A stretch of 64,000 bases of DNA from Ruegeria halocynthiae (GCF_000743705.1 NZ_JQEZ01000006.1:66547-130546); one strand, 5' to 3'; shown: positions 44,566-55,171, counted from the first letter of the stretch. Program-made: numbers and translations. Notes: generated by a model from the sequence alone, not told the origin.

Positions 44566-45414
44566 TTAGGCCGGGCTTGCGGTCATGGATTGGAACATTG
44601 CCTTTACTTCGTCCACGCTGATGTTCAGCCCCTTTGCCAGCTTTTGCACGAACACCGACTCGCTTTGGGCCAGATTGCCGTCCGCGCCGACGATCATCAG
44701 CGTGGCCTGCATGACCAGACGTTTCTGTTCATTGCTCAACCCCCGGCCGAAGGCTGCGAATTGGGCATCGGTCGGTTTGACCTCGGCCATGTCGTACATG
44801 CGGCGTATGCGGGCATCGTCAAAGTTCTCGCCAGTCATTTGCTTGGCGATGTCGGCCATCATGGCGATCTCGGATGTATCCAGCTGACCATCTGCCTTGG
44901 CGGCATGGCACATAGCGTCCATCGCCTGAATCGCGGCCGGAGCTGCAGCCCCCATTTCCGATTGGCGCTGTCTTTTTCGTGCAGATCGACCAGCCGTCTT
45001 TACACCTGCGATGGCCAGCAGGATCGCAATTGCCCCCAGCCCCCAAAAGCCCGAGATCATATCGTTGAGCGACATCACCGGCTGGTCCGGCAGATCACTG
45101 GGGAAATCGCCCAAAGCTTTGCCCAATTCCAGCTTGTCTGCGGACAATCTGTAAAAGCTGTCGCTGTCGCACCCATTCGGGGCCAGAACATAACCCTTTG
45201 AGCTGCGCCAGACTCCTGCGAACAGGATATGCGTCTTTTCAGTCAGGTGGCACAATGCAAGCGTTTGCCCGGTATCGTCTTGAATTTCGGTCTCGGCGAT
45301 CAGACTCATCTGCTCCGAAGTGCCCGAAACACCGCCGCCACGTTTGGCGTGGGCCTCGTGGCCGAAGAACATGGTCATGAACAGCGCTGCCGCGCAATAT
45401 GTGAGAAATCGCAT
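44566..45414 (-). CDS. TerB-like protein with signal peptide and membrane helix
   Basis: 282 residues. Signal peptide (1-23, ending AHA), an extracytoplasmic part with Cys pair, one membrane helix (about 119-137), then a C-terminal TerB-like acidic helical domain: MDAMCHAAKADGQLDTSEIA and LMIVGADGNLAQSESVFVQ, the two Asp-bearing repeats of that family. TerB proteins bind metals and are linked to tellurite resistance or stress, but no tellurite operon is here. GAGG precedes the ATG at 45414 by 6 bases. Confidence 0.78.
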   Translation of the reverse strand: MRFLTYCAAALFMTMFFGHEAHAKRGGGVSGTSEQMSLIAETEIQDDTGQTLALCHLTEKTHILFAGVWRSSKGYVLAPNGCDSDSFYRLSADKLELGKALGDFPSDLPDQPVMSLNDMISGFWGLGAIAILLAIAGVKTAGRSARKRQRQSEMGAAAPAAIQAMDAMCHAAKADGQLDTSEIAMMADIAKQMTGENFDDARIRRMYDMAEVKPTDAQFAAFGRGLSNEQKRLVMQATLMIVGADGNLAQSESVFVQKLAKGLNISVDEVKAMFQSMTASPA

Positions 45415-45506
45415 AGTTAGCCTCAATAATAAGAACCGCATAAAGTACGTCTATCACTTTGAAATCAACTCAAAGCAGATCAATTTTGAGGCGAGATGAC
45501 GTCAGC

Positions 45507-45536
45507 AAAAAGGCGGGCGCAATGGCCCGCCTTTCA
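45507..45536 (-). terminator. Rho-independent terminator of the sucC-lpd operon
   Basis: AAAGGCGGGC (45509-45518) pairs with GCCCGCCTTT (45525-45534) around a 6-base loop. Reading the minus strand, the stem is followed by TTTTTGC, 20 bases after the lpd stop. Confidence 0.88.
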
Positions 45537-45556
45537 CTTGATACCTGTTGTTGCCG

Positions 45557-46945
45557 TCAACTGTGGATCGGCCCGTCCCCGCAGGCCAGCGCGGCTTCGC
45601 GCACGGCCTCGGAATAGGTCGGGTGGGCGTGGCAGGTCAGTGCGAGGTCTTCGGCGGACGCGCCGAATTCCATTGCCACGCAGACCTCATGGATCAGATC
45701 ACCTGCTGACGGGCCAATGATATGCGCGCCCAGAATGCGGTCTGTTTCGGTGTCAGCCAAAATCTTGACGAACCCATCGGCGGCAAAATTGGCCTTGGCA
45801 CGGCCATTGCCCATGAACATGAACTTACCGACCTTATAGGCGCGGCCCTGTTCCTTGAGCGTCGCTTCGGTCTCGCCCACATTGGCGACCTCGGGCCAGG
45901 TGTAGATCACGCCCGGAATGACGCCATAGTTCACATGACCATGCTTGCCTGCGACCTGCTCGGCGGCAGCCATGCCTTCATCCTCGGCCTTGTGGGCCAG
46001 CATCGGTCCTTCGGTTACATCGCCGATGGCGTAGATGCCCGGCACGTTGGTCTGCCAGTCTGCGCCCACCTTGATCTGGCCGCGCGGTGTCATCTCGACC
46101 CCCAGCGCCTCCAGCCCCAATCCGTCCGAGAACGGCTTGCGCCCGGTGGCGACCAGCACGGTATCGGCGTCGATCACATGCTCGCTGTCGTCCTTGAGCA
46201 GCTTATACGTCACCTTTGCCTTGGTCTTGGTCGCTTCGGTCTTTTGCACCGCCGCACCCATGACAAATTTCAGACCCTGTTTCTTGAGGATGCGCTGGAA
46301 GGTCTTCTGCACCTCGGGGTCCATGCCCGGCGTGATTTCCTTGAGGAATTCGATCACCGTCACCTCAGCCCCCAACCGGCTGTAGACCGAGCCCAGCTCA
46401 AGCCCGATGACGCCCGCGCCAATCACCACCATCTTTTTCGGAATCTTGCCCAGCGACAGCGCCCCGGTCGAGGTCACGACAACCTTTTCATCCACCTCAA
46501 CCCCCGGCAGCGCCGATGGCTCGGACCCGGATGCGATGATGATGTTCTTGGCCTCGTGCACCTCATCCCCGACCTTGACCTGACCGGCGGCGGGGATCGA
46601 ACCCCAGCCTTTCAGCCAGTCGATCTTGTTCTTCTTGAACAGGAACTCGATGCCCTTGGTGTTGCCGTCGATGGTTTCTTCCTTGTAGGCCTGCATCTGC
46701 TTCCAGTCGACCGAGGGGCTTTTGCCCTTCAGGCCCATCTTTACAAAGTTATGCTCGGCCTCATGCAGTTGGTGGCTGGCGTGCAGCAGTGCCTTGGATG
46801 GAATGCAGCCCACGTTCAGGCAGGTGCCACCCAACGTCTCGCGCCCTTCGACCACAGCGGTTTTCAATCCCAGCTGAGCGCAGCGGATGGCGCAGACATA
46901 GCCGCCGGGGCCGGCACCGATTACGATAACGTCATAGTTTGCCAT
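45557..46945 (-). CDS. lpd: Dihydrolipoyl dehydrogenase (E3)
   Basis: Reoxidises dihydrolipoamide of the 2-oxoglutarate dehydrogenase complex, passing electrons to NAD. The 462-residue flavoprotein has the FAD motif [17 protein letters not shown], the redox disulfide [13 protein letters not shown] (Cys42, Cys47), a central NAD motif [19 protein letters not shown], and the C-terminal catalytic His in [14 protein letters not shown]. It is the last gene of the operon, with a terminator after it. Confidence 0.97.
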   Translation of the reverse strand: MANYDVIVIGAGPGGYVCAIRCAQLGLKTAVVEGRETLGGTCLNVGCIPSKALLHASHQLHEAEHNFVKMGLKGKSPSVDWKQMQAYKEETIDGNTKGIEFLFKKNKIDWLKGWGSIPAAGQVKVGDEVHEAKNIIIASGSEPSALPGVEVDEKVVVTSTGALSLGKIPKKMVVIGAGVIGLELGSVYSRLGAEVTVIEFLKEITPGMDPEVQKTFQRILKKQGLKFVMGAAVQKTEATKTKAKVTYKLLKDDSEHVIDADTVLVATGRKPFSDGLGLEALGVEMTPRGQIKVGADWQTNVPGIYAIGDVTEGPMLAHKAEDEGMAAAEQVAGKHGHVNYGVIPGVIYTWPEVANVGETEATLKEQGRAYKVGKFMFMGNGRAKANFAADGFVKILADTETDRILGAHIIGPSAGDLIHEVCVAMEFGASAEDLALTCHAHPTYSEAVREAALACGDGPIHS

Positions 46946-47014
46946 GAAGAATCTCCTTGAGAGTTCGGGCTGTCGCAGGGCGTAAACCGCTGAACAGAGT
47001 GTACACAGGCGCTG

Positions 47015-47425
47015 TCACAGTAACACCGCCAAAAGCATTAAGGTTGTGGCCGCAAACCCGGCGAACCAGATCAGGCTGCGCCCGGGCCGAAGGCCGAAAT
47101 AGTAAGCCGGGACATAAAGGATGCGGGCCACCAGATAAATCCACGCACATGCGGCGGTGAAGCCGCTGCCTTGGCCCGAGAGCGTCACCACGAGGCAGGC
47201 AATCGCAAACAGGATCAGCCCCTCGAAGTGATTGTTCATCGCCCGGTAAAGGCGCGCGGTTCCTTCCGAAAGCTGATCCTCCAGCGAACCACCCAGACGC
47301 GTCCGGTCGCGTGCTGACATGGTCTTGCCCGGCCCTAGTTCCAGATTGGCGGGGACCGCCATCAGCACGAACTGGATGACTTGCAGCAACGCTGCCAGAG
47401 TTAACGCTGTAAGCTCCGGGGTCAT
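47015..47425 (-). CDS. MAPEG-family membrane protein
   Basis: 136 residues with four hydrophobic segments and the MAPEG pattern (RLYRAMNNHFEGLILFAIACL, then ARILYVPAYYFGLRPGRSLIWFAGF). MAPEG proteins are membrane enzymes related to eicosanoid/glutathione metabolism; bacterial roles are mostly unknown. It sits between a small gene and lpd inside the operon, one of the accessory genes there. Confidence 0.87.
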   Translation of the reverse strand: MTPELTALTLAALLQVIQFVLMAVPANLELGPGKTMSARDRTRLGGSLEDQLSEGTARLYRAMNNHFEGLILFAIACLVVTLSGQGSGFTAACAWIYLVARILYVPAYYFGLRPGRSLIWFAGFAATTLMLLAVLL

Positions 47426-47567
47426 GGGACTTGGCCTTCGGTGCGGCGGGCAGTAAGTATATGCACTTCAACGGTCAATTGGCGCACGGGTGTTGCGGCC
47501 AGCATATGTGGGGCGGCAGGGATGCCGCCATGAAACAGATGTCCATGCCCCCCGACGATCATTGCGT

Positions 47568-47837
47568 TTAAACCGGCTCCAGCACTTTGACCTGAATATG
47601 CGCCACGCCACCACGTTCGTGATGCATGGCCAGTTCTTCCGAGCCGAAGAAATCCTGCGCCTTGTCCACATCCATGATCGCAAACAGCGCAACCGCATGG
47701 TCGTGCTGATCCGGGTCGCGCCAGATGTGGAGGTCGCGGATACCCGCGGCCTCTCGCATCGGTTGGTCCTCGCGGAATACCTTCAGCCAGGCATCAAAAT
47801 CCGCAACGTCGGCTTGCCATAATACATGAGTCGCCAT
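47568..47837 (-). CDS. Small protein of unknown function (possible dimeric alpha-beta barrel)
   Basis: An 89-residue protein starting MATHVLWQADVADFDAWLKVF. The pattern of two beta-alpha-beta halves with aromatic residues (HDHAVALFAIMDVDKAQDFF) resembles antibiotic-monooxygenase-like or EthD-like dimeric barrels; this is a fold guess. It begins 2 bases after the sucB stop and is probably co-transcribed with it. The 142 bp to the MAPEG gene hold nothing I can identify. Confidence 0.72.
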   Translation of the reverse strand: MATHVLWQADVADFDAWLKVFREDQPMREAAGIRDLHIWRDPDQHDHAVALFAIMDVDKAQDFFGSEELAMHHERGGVAHIQVKVLEPV

Positions 47838-47839
47838 GA

Positions 47840-49357
47840 TCAAAGATCCATCAACAGGCGGCGCGGGTCTTCCAGCGCCTCTTTCACACGCACAAGGAAC
47901 GTTACCGCGCCTTTGCCGTCAACGATCCGGTGGTCATAGGACAGCGCCAGATACATCATCGGGCGAATCTTGACCTCACCCTTGATGGCCATCGGACGGT
48001 CCTGAATCTTGTGCATCCCCAGAATACCCGATTGCGGCGGGTTCAGAATAGGCGAGGACATCAGCGAGCCATAGACACCACCGTTCGAGATGGTGAAAGT
48101 GCCGCCCTGCATTTCGGCCATGGACAGCTTGCCGTCACGGGCGCGCTGACCCTTTTCGGCGATGGCTTTTTCAATTTCGGCAAAAGACATGCTGTCGGCG
48201 TCGCGGATTACCGGAACCACCAGACCCTGCGGCGTACCGGCGGCAACGCCCATATGCACGAAGTTCTTATAGACGATGTCGGTGCCATCAATCTCGGCAT
48301 TGACCTCGGGCACTTCCTTCAGCGCATGACAGCAGGCCTTGGTGAAGAAGGACATGAAGCCCAGTTTGACGCCGTGCTTCTTCAGGAACAAGTCCTTGTA
48401 CTCGTTGCGCAGGGCCATCACCTCGGTCATGTCCACCTCGTTAAAGGTGGTCAGGATTGCGGCGGTGTCCTGGGCATCCTTCAGGCGTCTGGCGATGGTC
48501 TGGCGCAGACGGGTCATGCGCACGCGTTCCTCGCGCCCGGCATCTGCGGCGGCAACTGGTGCGCGCGGGGCCTGGGCAGCGGGGGCGGGCACAGCCGCCG
48601 CAGGCGCTGGGGCCGAAGCCGTTGCAACAGCACGGGCCACGTCTTCTTTCATGATCCGACCATCGCGACCTGTGCCGCTGACCTGATCGGCGGACAAGCC
48701 CGCCTCGGCCATCGCTTTTTCGGCCGACGGTGCGTTTGCAACATCCTTGCCAGCACTTGCCGCCGCAGTGGCAGCTGCCGGTGCCGCCGGTGCTGCCGCA
48801 GCACCTGCTGCCGCGCCCGAGATCACCGCCAGTTTGGCCGTTGCATCCACGGTCGCGCCCTCAGGGGCCACGATTTCCGCCAGAACGCCCGCCGACGGGG
48901 CCGGAACCTCGACCGAGACCTTGTCGGTCTCCAACTCGCACAGCATCTCATCCTGTGCGACGGCGTCACCTACCTGTTTGAACCAGGTGGAAACGGTGGC
49001 CTCGGTCACCGACTCGCCCAACGTAGGCACCATCACATCGACGCTGCCGCCGGCCGCCGCCGGGGCAGCAGCAACAGGGGCCGGAGCCGCCGCCGCTGCC
49101 GGAGCAGAGGCCGCACCTTCGCCCGCTGCGATGGTGGCCAGCAGGGCGTCAACACCAACGGTTTCGCCTTCGGCGGTGACGATCTCGCCCATCACACCCG
49201 CTGCGGGTGAGGGGACTTCGACCGTGACTTTGTCGGTTTCAAGTTCACACAGCATCTCATCCACGGCGACGGCGTCACCGGGTTTTTTGAACCACGTCGC
49301 AACCGTGGCTTCGGTTACCGATTCGCCAAGCGTGGGAACACGAACTTCAATGGACAT
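47840..49357 (-). CDS. sucB: 2-oxoglutarate dehydrogenase E2 (dihydrolipoyl succinyltransferase)
   Basis: Transfers the succinyl group from E1 to CoA. The 505-residue protein has two lipoyl domains (about 1-77 and 108-183), each with a modified Lys in ETDKV, Ala/Pro-rich linkers, a peripheral subunit-binding domain (about 205-245, [12 protein letters not shown]...DGRIMKEDV), and the catalytic core (about 275-505) ending with [13 protein letters not shown]. coli E2o has only one lipoyl domain, so this is the two-lipoyl form. It follows sucA by 3 bases. Confidence 0.97.
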   Translation of the reverse strand: MSIEVRVPTLGESVTEATVATWFKKPGDAVAVDEMLCELETDKVTVEVPSPAAGVMGEIVTAEGETVGVDALLATIAAGEGAASAPAAAAAPAPVAAAPAAAGGSVDVMVPTLGESVTEATVSTWFKQVGDAVAQDEMLCELETDKVSVEVPAPSAGVLAEIVAPEGATVDATAKLAVISGAAAGAAAAPAAPAAATAAASAGKDVANAPSAEKAMAEAGLSADQVSGTGRDGRIMKEDVARAVATASAPAPAAAVPAPAAQAPRAPVAAADAGREERVRMTRLRQTIARRLKDAQDTAAILTTFNEVDMTEVMALRNEYKDLFLKKHGVKLGFMSFFTKACCHALKEVPEVNAEIDGTDIVYKNFVHMGVAAGTPQGLVVPVIRDADSMSFAEIEKAIAEKGQRARDGKLSMAEMQGGTFTISNGGVYGSLMSSPILNPPQSGILGMHKIQDRPMAIKGEVKIRPMMYLALSYDHRIVDGKGAVTFLVRVKEALEDPRRLLMDL

Positions 49358-49360
49358 CGC

Positions 49361-52318
49361 TTACTTTCCTTCAATGCTCAGCGCTTCGTTCACCAGCGCT
49401 TCTTGTTGGGCTTTGTGTTGGCTGGCCAGACCCGTCGCGGGCGAGGCCGAAGTGGCGCGACCGACATAGCGTGGCCGTTTGTTGTCGGCCCCGATGCGGG
49501 TCAGCACCCATTCGATATTGGGTTCGATGAAGGACCAGGCGCCCTGGTTCTTGGGTTCTTCCTGACACCAGACCATCTCGGCGCCTTTGAACCTTTCAAG
49601 CTCATTGATCAGCGAATGGGCCGGGAACGGATAAAACTGTTCGATCCGCAGCAGGTAGACGTCGTCGATCCCGCGCGCATCGCGCTCTTCCAACAGATCG
49701 AAATAGACCTTGCCCGAACACATCACCACGCGCTTGATCTTGTCGTCACCCACCAGTTTAGTATCCGAGTTACCCTTTTGCGCGTCATCCCACAGCACCC
49801 GGTGAAAGCTGGAGCCGGTGGTGAAATCTTCGGCCTCACTGACCGCCAGCTTGTGCCGCAGCAGCGATTTGGGCGTCACCAGAATCAGTGGTTTGCGGAA
49901 GGTCCGGTGCAGCTGACGGCGCAGGATGTGGAAATAGTTCGCAGGCGTCGTGCAATTGGCCACGATCCAGTTGTCCTGACCACACATCTGCAAGAACCGT
50001 TCAAGTCGCGCGGATGAATGTTCGGGGCCTTGCCCTTCGAACCCATGTGGCAACAGGCAGACCAGACCGGACATGCGCAGCCATTTGCTTTCGCCCGAAC
50101 TGATGAACTGATCGAACATGATCTGTGCCCCGTTGGCAAAGTCGCCAAACTGCGCCTCCCACAGGGTCAGGGCGTTGGGTTCGGCCAGTGAAAACCCGTA
50201 TTCAAAGCCCAGAACCGCATATTCGGAAAGCATCGAGTCGATTACTTCGTACTTCGACTGCCCTTCACGGATGTTGTTCAGCGGATAGTACCGTTCTTCG
50301 GTTTCCTGATGAATGAACCCGGAATGGCGTTGGCTGAACGTTCCGCGTGTTGCGTCCTGCCCGGACAGGCGCACTGGATACCCTTCGGTCAGCAATGAGC
50401 CAAAGGCCAGCGCCTCGCCGGTGGCCCAGTCAAAGCCCTGGCCGCTGTCGAACATCTTTTTCTTGTGGTCCAGCAGACGGGTCACGGTCTTGTGCACCGC
50501 GATATCCGTAGGCGCGTGGGTCAGCGCGTTGCCGATTGCGGTCAGCGTTGCAGGCGCGATCGCAGTGTCGCCGCGCACGTATTCTTCTTTGTTCTTGTCG
50601 AGATGCGACCAACGCCCATCCAGCCAGTCGGCCTTGTTGGGCTTATAGTCCTTACCGGCCTCGAACTCATCGTTCAGATGGGCCTGGAAGGCGGCTTTCA
50701 TATCCTCAATCTCACCCTCGGGGATCAGCCCGTCCTTGACCAGCCGTTCGGTGTAAAGGCTTAGCGTGGTTTTATGGGTTTTGATCTTCTTGTACATGAT
50801 CGGGTTGGTGAACATGGGCTCATCACCCTCGTTATGCCCGAACCGGCGATAGCAGAAGATGTCGATGACCACGTCCTTGTGGAACTTCTGCCGGAACTCT
50901 GTCGCGACCTTGGCGGCATGAACAACCGCTTCGGGGTCGTCGCCGTTGACGTGAAAGATCGGGGCTTCGACCATCAGCGCGATATCGGTGGGATACGGGC
51001 TGGAGCGCGAGAAGTGCGGCGCTGTGGTGAACCCGATCTGGTTGTTCACAACGATATGCATCGTGCCGCCGGTCTTGTGCCCACGCAGACCCGACAGACC
51101 GAACCCTTCGGCCACGACACCCTGACCGGCAAAGGCTGCATCGCCGTGCAGCAGGATGCCCATCACGGTCGTGCGGTCACTGTCGTTCATCTGATCCTGC
51201 TTGGCGCGGACCTTGCCCAGAACCACCGGATTCACCGCCTCAAGGTGGCTGGGGTTCGCAGTCAGCGACAGGTGAACGCTGTTGTCATCAAAGACGCGAT
51301 CAGATGACGCGCCAAGGTGGTATTTCACATCGCCCGAACCATCCACATCCTCGGGCTTGTAGCTGCCGCCCTGAAATTCGTTGAAAATGGCGCGATAAGG
51401 TTTGCCCATCACATTGGCCAGAATGTTCAGACGACCCCGGTGCGGCATCCCGATCACGATGTCACGCAGCCCCAGCGCACCGCCACGCTTGATGATCTGT
51501 TCCATCGCCGGGATCAGCGCCTCGCCACCGTCCAGACCGAACCGCTTGGTGCCCATGTATTTTACGTGCAGGAATTTCTCAAAGCCTTCGGCCTCGACCA
51601 TCTTGTTCAGGATCGCCTTGCGGCCTTCCTTGGTGAATGCGATTTCCTTACCATATCCCTCGATCCGTTCCTTCAGCCACGCGGCCTGTTCAGGATCGGA
51701 AATATGCATGTATTGCAGCGCAAAGGTGCCGCAATACGTCCGGCGCACAATCTCGACGATCTGGCGCATGCTGGCCATCTGCAGCCCCAGAACGTTGTCG
51801 ATGAAAATCGGCCGGTCCATGTCGGCATCGGTAAAGCCATAGGTCTTTGGGTCCAACTCAGGGTGGGTGCTGGCGGCGCGCATACCCAGCGGGTCGAGAT
51901 TGGCCGCCAGATGACCCCGGATACGATAGGCCCGGATCAGCATCAGCGCCCGCAGGCTGTCCAGCACGGCGCGCTTGATCTGATCTTCGCTGACCGCGAC
52001 ACCTTTGTCCGCCGCCTTGTCCTTGATCTTTTTGCCCGCAGCCTTGGCGTCGATCTCGGCCCATTCACCGGTCAGCGCGCCGGTCAGGTCATCGGACGGC
52101 ATCGGAGGCCAGTCGGACCGCGCCCAGGATGGCCCCTCGGCCTCGCGCTGGACGTCCGGCGTGGCATCCCCCATTGCCTTGAAGAACTCGGCCCATGCGG
52201 CATCCACCGCCCCGGGGTTCTTGGTGTACTGGGCATAAAGCTGCTCCAGATATTCAGCATTGTGCCCCTGCATAAAGCTTGAGGCATGAAAGGCAGAGTT
52301 GGGCGTATGTTCGGTCAT
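49361..52318 (-). CDS. sucA: 2-oxoglutarate dehydrogenase E1
   Basis: The thiamine-diphosphate decarboxylase of the complex, producing the succinyl group for SucB. The 985-residue protein starts MTEHTPNSAFHASSFMQG. Visible are the E1o N-terminal peptide, GMPHRGRLNILANVMGKP, the cofactor motif GDDPEAVVHAAKVATEFR with DIFCYRRFGHNEGDEP, and HGFEGQGPEHSSARLERFLQ. Its start overlaps the DUF805 gene by ATGA. Confidence 0.97.
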   Translation of the reverse strand: MTEHTPNSAFHASSFMQGHNAEYLEQLYAQYTKNPGAVDAAWAEFFKAMGDATPDVQREAEGPSWARSDWPPMPSDDLTGALTGEWAEIDAKAAGKKIKDKAADKGVAVSEDQIKRAVLDSLRALMLIRAYRIRGHLAANLDPLGMRAASTHPELDPKTYGFTDADMDRPIFIDNVLGLQMASMRQIVEIVRRTYCGTFALQYMHISDPEQAAWLKERIEGYGKEIAFTKEGRKAILNKMVEAEGFEKFLHVKYMGTKRFGLDGGEALIPAMEQIIKRGGALGLRDIVIGMPHRGRLNILANVMGKPYRAIFNEFQGGSYKPEDVDGSGDVKYHLGASSDRVFDDNSVHLSLTANPSHLEAVNPVVLGKVRAKQDQMNDSDRTTVMGILLHGDAAFAGQGVVAEGFGLSGLRGHKTGGTMHIVVNNQIGFTTAPHFSRSSPYPTDIALMVEAPIFHVNGDDPEAVVHAAKVATEFRQKFHKDVVIDIFCYRRFGHNEGDEPMFTNPIMYKKIKTHKTTLSLYTERLVKDGLIPEGEIEDMKAAFQAHLNDEFEAGKDYKPNKADWLDGRWSHLDKNKEEYVRGDTAIAPATLTAIGNALTHAPTDIAVHKTVTRLLDHKKKMFDSGQGFDWATGEALAFGSLLTEGYPVRLSGQDATRGTFSQRHSGFIHQETEERYYPLNNIREGQSKYEVIDSMLSEYAVLGFEYGFSLAEPNALTLWEAQFGDFANGAQIMFDQFISSGESKWLRMSGLVCLLPHGFEGQGPEHSSARLERFLQMCGQDNWIVANCTTPANYFHILRRQLHRTFRKPLILVTPKSLLRHKLAVSEAEDFTTGSSFHRVLWDDAQKGNSDTKLVGDDKIKRVVMCSGKVYFDLLEERDARGIDDVYLLRIEQFYPFPAHSLINELERFKGAEMVWCQEEPKNQGAWSFIEPNIEWVLTRIGADNKRPRYVGRATSASPATGLASQHKAQQEALVNEALSIEGK

Positions 52319-52857
52319 TGGGCTACCTCATATGGGTTGGGACCGTATTGATTGGTGCCTGGCTGGCTGGGGCGGGTTAGCCACCACAGCACCAGAAGGG
52401 GTGACACAAACAAAACAAGCAGTGTCGGAAGAACAATCAGCAACGTGGCGCGGGTGAACAGAATGTCCATGCTACCACCATGCTGGAAATGAGAGGCAAG
52501 GCCGATACCAAAGATCAGCACTGCGAATGCACCGAGGATCAACAGGATCGGCAACAAAGCATAAAGTCCGCTGCGCCCGGTATCATGCATCCGCCGCCAA
52601 GCAACAGCCAGATGCGGGAGGAATACGATCAGGCCAACGATGGACTGGACCGGTTGCCGGGATGTAGCGGTGATGGCTTTGACCTCATCACTTTCGCTGA
52701 CCGCGACCTGAGTGAAGAACTGCCAGTCGATGATCCCGGCGATAAAGCTCCAGATCACGATGAACAGGAAAAAGAACCAGTATTCGGGCCGCGAGGCACG
52801 GCCCGAGAAGGTGAAGAACTTGGAGAAACAGGTGCGGATGGCGTCAGTGAAGGTCAT
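52315..52857 (-). CDS. DUF805 membrane protein
   Basis: A 180-residue membrane protein of the DUF805 family: FFTFSGRASRPEYWFFFLF at the start, then LAVAWRRMHDTGRSGLYALL, and about four helices. Function unknown. It is locked into the TCA operon by ATGA overlaps at both ends, with the exported-protein gene upstream and sucA downstream. Confidence 0.9.
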   Translation of the reverse strand: MTFTDAIRTCFSKFFTFSGRASRPEYWFFFLFIVIWSFIAGIIDWQFFTQVAVSESDEVKAITATSRQPVQSIVGLIVFLPHLAVAWRRMHDTGRSGLYALLPILLILGAFAVLIFGIGLASHFQHGGSMDILFTRATLLIVLPTLLVLFVSPLLVLWWLTRPSQPGTNQYGPNPYEVAQ

Positions 52858-53465
52858 CGCTGCGCGTTTCCAGAATTGGACACAGAAGCCACAAACACGT
52901 ACCGGAGATCGACATTTTCATTTTCAAACCGTTCGTACGCCATTCTCGCTATTGCTCGGGCATTATATAGAGTTATCTGCGTGTTATCTTTTTCAAATTT
53001 GCCGAACTGGAAATCCCGTACCTTTTCAGCTTGAGGTACTTCTACGACTTTGAAGGGAGGTCGGCTTGACGTCAAAAAGCACGACTGCTCCGCACCGAGT
53101 AGCCGGATAGTCAGTAGCGCATCGCTTTTTGGATCACTAAAGTAAAAGTCCCAATCATAGGGGTTGGCTGGCTTGTCAAGAAATCTACGGGAGGATAAAT
53201 CTCGGACAATATCATAGTCACCATTTTTCCCCCAAGCCAAACCATAGTGCAGATTGAACATTGCGGAGTGGTCGAGCGCGCGCTGCTCTTCTGGTTTTTG
53301 TGCCTGCCAGCCAAACTCTCGAAAGTTAGCCTCTAAGGACTCCGCTTGAAGCCCATTGGAACACAAGCCGATTGTCTTCCAAAATTCGATTGCAATCGCG
53401 GTGGACGGCGCAACGAGCGCCATCGGCATTGCAAACAGAATAGCTGACAACCGTTTCAAGTTCAT
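52854..53465 (-). CDS. Exported protein of unknown function
   Basis: 203 residues from the ATG at 53465 with a signal peptide (about 1-26). The mature protein has few recognisable features; Cys residues at the start and middle might form a disulfide. Its DNA is more AT-rich than sucD and sucA. It ends with an ATGA overlap into the DUF805 gene. Family not recognised. Confidence 0.72.
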   Translation of the reverse strand: MNLKRLSAILFAMPMALVAPSTAIAIEFWKTIGLCSNGLQAESLEANFREFGWQAQKPEEQRALDHSAMFNLHYGLAWGKNGDYDIVRDLSSRRFLDKPANPYDWDFYFSDPKSDALLTIRLLGAEQSCFLTSSRPPFKVVEVPQAEKVRDFQFGKFEKDNTQITLYNARAIARMAYERFENENVDLRYVFVASVSNSGNAQR

Positions 53466-53510
53466 GCCGATGCAAAGTCCTCTGACTGTCTTAACTGCCG
53501 GTACATGCAA

Positions 53511-53528
53511 GCCGGGCGGAAGCCCGGC
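53511..53528. other. Hairpin between sucD and the next gene
   Basis: GCCGGGC-GGAA-GCCCGGC, a perfect 7-bp stem with GNRA-type loop, lies 21 bases after the sucD stop. It has no T-run and may be an RNA-stability or processing element separating sucCD from sucAB expression. Confidence 0.5.
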
Positions 53529-53549
53529 CTACCCACGGTTTGTGCGGGC

Positions 53550-54431
53550 TTACCCAATCGCTTCCAGCACCGCCTCACCCAGCTGCGCCGGGCTTTCGGC
53601 CACGACGATACCGGCCGAGCGCATGGCTTCGATCTTGTCTTCGGCACCACCTTTGCCGCCGGCAACAATCGCGCCCGCGTGGCCCATGCGGCGGCCCGGA
53701 GGGGCCGTGCGGCCTGCGATGAAACCGGCGGTTGGCTTCTTGCGGCCTTTCTTGGCCTCATCCGCCAGAAACTGCGCGGCTTCTTCCTCGGCCGAGCCGC
53801 CGATCTCACCGATCATGATGATCGAGTGGGTCTCGTCATCGGCCAGGAACCACTCCAGCACGTCGATATGCTCGGTGCCCTTGATCGGGTCGCCGCCGAT
53901 GCCGACGCAGGTGGACTGGCCCAGACCCACATCGGTGGTCTGCTTGACGGCCTCATAGGTCAGCGTACCCGAGCGCGACACAACGCCGACCGAGCCGCGC
54001 TTGTGGATGTGGCCGGGCATGATGCCGATCTTGCAGGCGTCCGGCGTGATGACACCGGGGCAGTTCGGGCCGATCAGGCGCGAGCTTGAGCCTTCCAGCG
54101 CGCGTTTCACCTTCATCATGTCCAGAACCGGGATGCCTTCGGTGATGCAGACGATCACCTCCATCTCGGCATCAATCGCTTCGAGGATCGAGTCAGCTGC
54201 AAACGGCGGCGGCACATAGATCACGGACGCATTGGCTTCGGTCACGGCCTTGGCCTCATGGACCGAGTTGAACACCGGCAGGTCAAGATGGGTCATCCCG
54301 CCTTTGCCGGGTGTCACGCCGCCGACCATCTTGGTGCCATAGGCGATGGCCTGTTCGCTGTGGAATGTACCCTGCGAGCCGGTAAAGCCCTGACAGATCA
54401 CTTTGGTATTTTCGTCGATGAGGACTGCCAT
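53550..54431 (-). CDS. sucD: Succinyl-CoA synthetase alpha subunit
   Basis: Makes succinate and ATP/GTP from succinyl-CoA with SucC. The 293-residue protein has the CoA-binding start [29 protein letters not shown], and the active-site His region [15 protein letters not shown]. Length is typical. The first 133 bases (54299-54431) recur at 55250-55382 as part of a gene relic. The ribosome site GGAGG before this ATG differs from the one before the relic, so this copy has a new leader. Confidence 0.97.
   Translation of the reverse strand: MAVLIDENTKVICQGFTGSQGTFHSEQAIAYGTKMVGGVTPGKGGMTHLDLPVFNSVHEAKAVTEANASVIYVPPPFAADSILEAIDAEMEVIVCITEGIPVLDMMKVKRALEGSSSRLIGPNCPGVITPDACKIGIMPGHIHKRGSVGVVSRSGTLTYEAVKQTTDVGLGQSTCVGIGGDPIKGTEHIDVLEWFLADDETHSIIMIGEIGGSAEEEAAQFLADEAKKGRKKPTAGFIAGRTAPPGRRMGHAGAIVAGGKGGAEDKIEAMRSAGIVVAESPAQLGEAVLEAIG
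54299..54431 (-). repeat. 133-bp direct repeat, copy inside intact sucD
   Basis: This copy matches 55250-55382 at 126 of 133 positions, with no gaps. All 7 differences are silent, including a Ser codon changed at all three positions (AGC versus TCT). Homology stops at the ATG on one side and after codon 45 on the other. Confidence 0.95.
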
Positions 54432-54496
54432 TTTAGGCCTCCATTTTGATTTGTGTAAGCGCGCTGGCTGTTATCTCTGTCAGCGCCGCGAGTTTC

Positions 54497-55171
54497 TTAG
54501 TTTTCTGAACCTTCTTTGCGCTGTTTCAGCACGTCAATGATCTGACCTTTGGACCAAATCCCCAATGAACGCTGGCTTCGCCCGACGGATGTCTCAAGAA
54601 ACTCAGGGTCCTGATTGATCTCACCTGTCTCACTTATTGTCTCCAACGGGTCAGGGAAGTTGAACGGCGCAGCGCAAGGGTTGAACCGTTTGAAATTCGC
54701 GTTGTTCTGAAGGCGGGGATTACGGAGAATGTAATGCCGCGTCATAAGCAAATAAGGTATGTCGCTTGCAACGAAGTTCTCAAAGAAAGCCCACCGTAGC
54801 CACCATTTTAAGTGGAACAGACAATCCCGGCACATCATGAGGTCAGCCTTGGGCAATGGATCAGAAGTTATGTCCAAATGAACAAACTCCCGACCTGGGA
54901 CGCCATGTTGTGCCTTCACCTCTTCCAATACCTGAAGCGAGATGTCCCCGCCAATATAGCGAATGCCGTTCAGGTCCACTTCTCGCATCCACGTCCAATC
55001 GCCACAGGGCGCGTCCAGGAATGTCTCGACTTTGAATTGGTTGAAGATGCGAGGTAATGCCTCACGCAATGGCTCGGTCGCCGCAAGCGTAGAGCCAGGT
55101 CCGGAGCGCGGGCCATTTGCCCGTCCAGACCAGCTTTTACTTTCAAATGCGACTCTTAAACTATCACGCAT
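54497..55171 (-). CDS. Class I SAM-dependent methyltransferase, inserted between sucC and sucD
   Basis: A 224-residue protein with the SAM-binding motif FLDAPCGDWTWM (about residues 51-62), IGGDIS as motif II, and an acidic-hydrophobic segment PLPKADLMMCRDCLFHL. Target unknown. AGGGG lies 6 bases before the ATG. The DNA is AT-richer than sucC and sucD. It is flanked by a sucC 3'-end copy upstream and by intact sucD downstream, which suggests that it arrived together with these flanks. Confidence 0.82.
   Translation of the reverse strand: MRDSLRVAFESKSWSGRANGPRSGPGSTLAATEPLREALPRIFNQFKVETFLDAPCGDWTWMREVDLNGIRYIGGDISLQVLEEVKAQHGVPGREFVHLDITSDPLPKADLMMCRDCLFHLKWWLRWAFFENFVASDIPYLLMTRHYILRNPRLQNNANFKRFNPCAAPFNFPDPLETISETGEINQDPEFLETSVGRSQRSLGIWSKGQIIDVLKQRKEGSEN

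Noticed and set aside
47426-47567. Possible short gene between the MAPEG gene and the 89-residue gene
   Set aside because: Open frames there are extensions of neighbours in the wrong phase, without ribosome site.
45722-49210. Long plus-strand frames opposite lpd (412 codons) and sucB (426 codons)
   Set aside because: Shadow frames; the sucB one mirrors the Ala/Pro-rich linkers and the lpd one has no motif.
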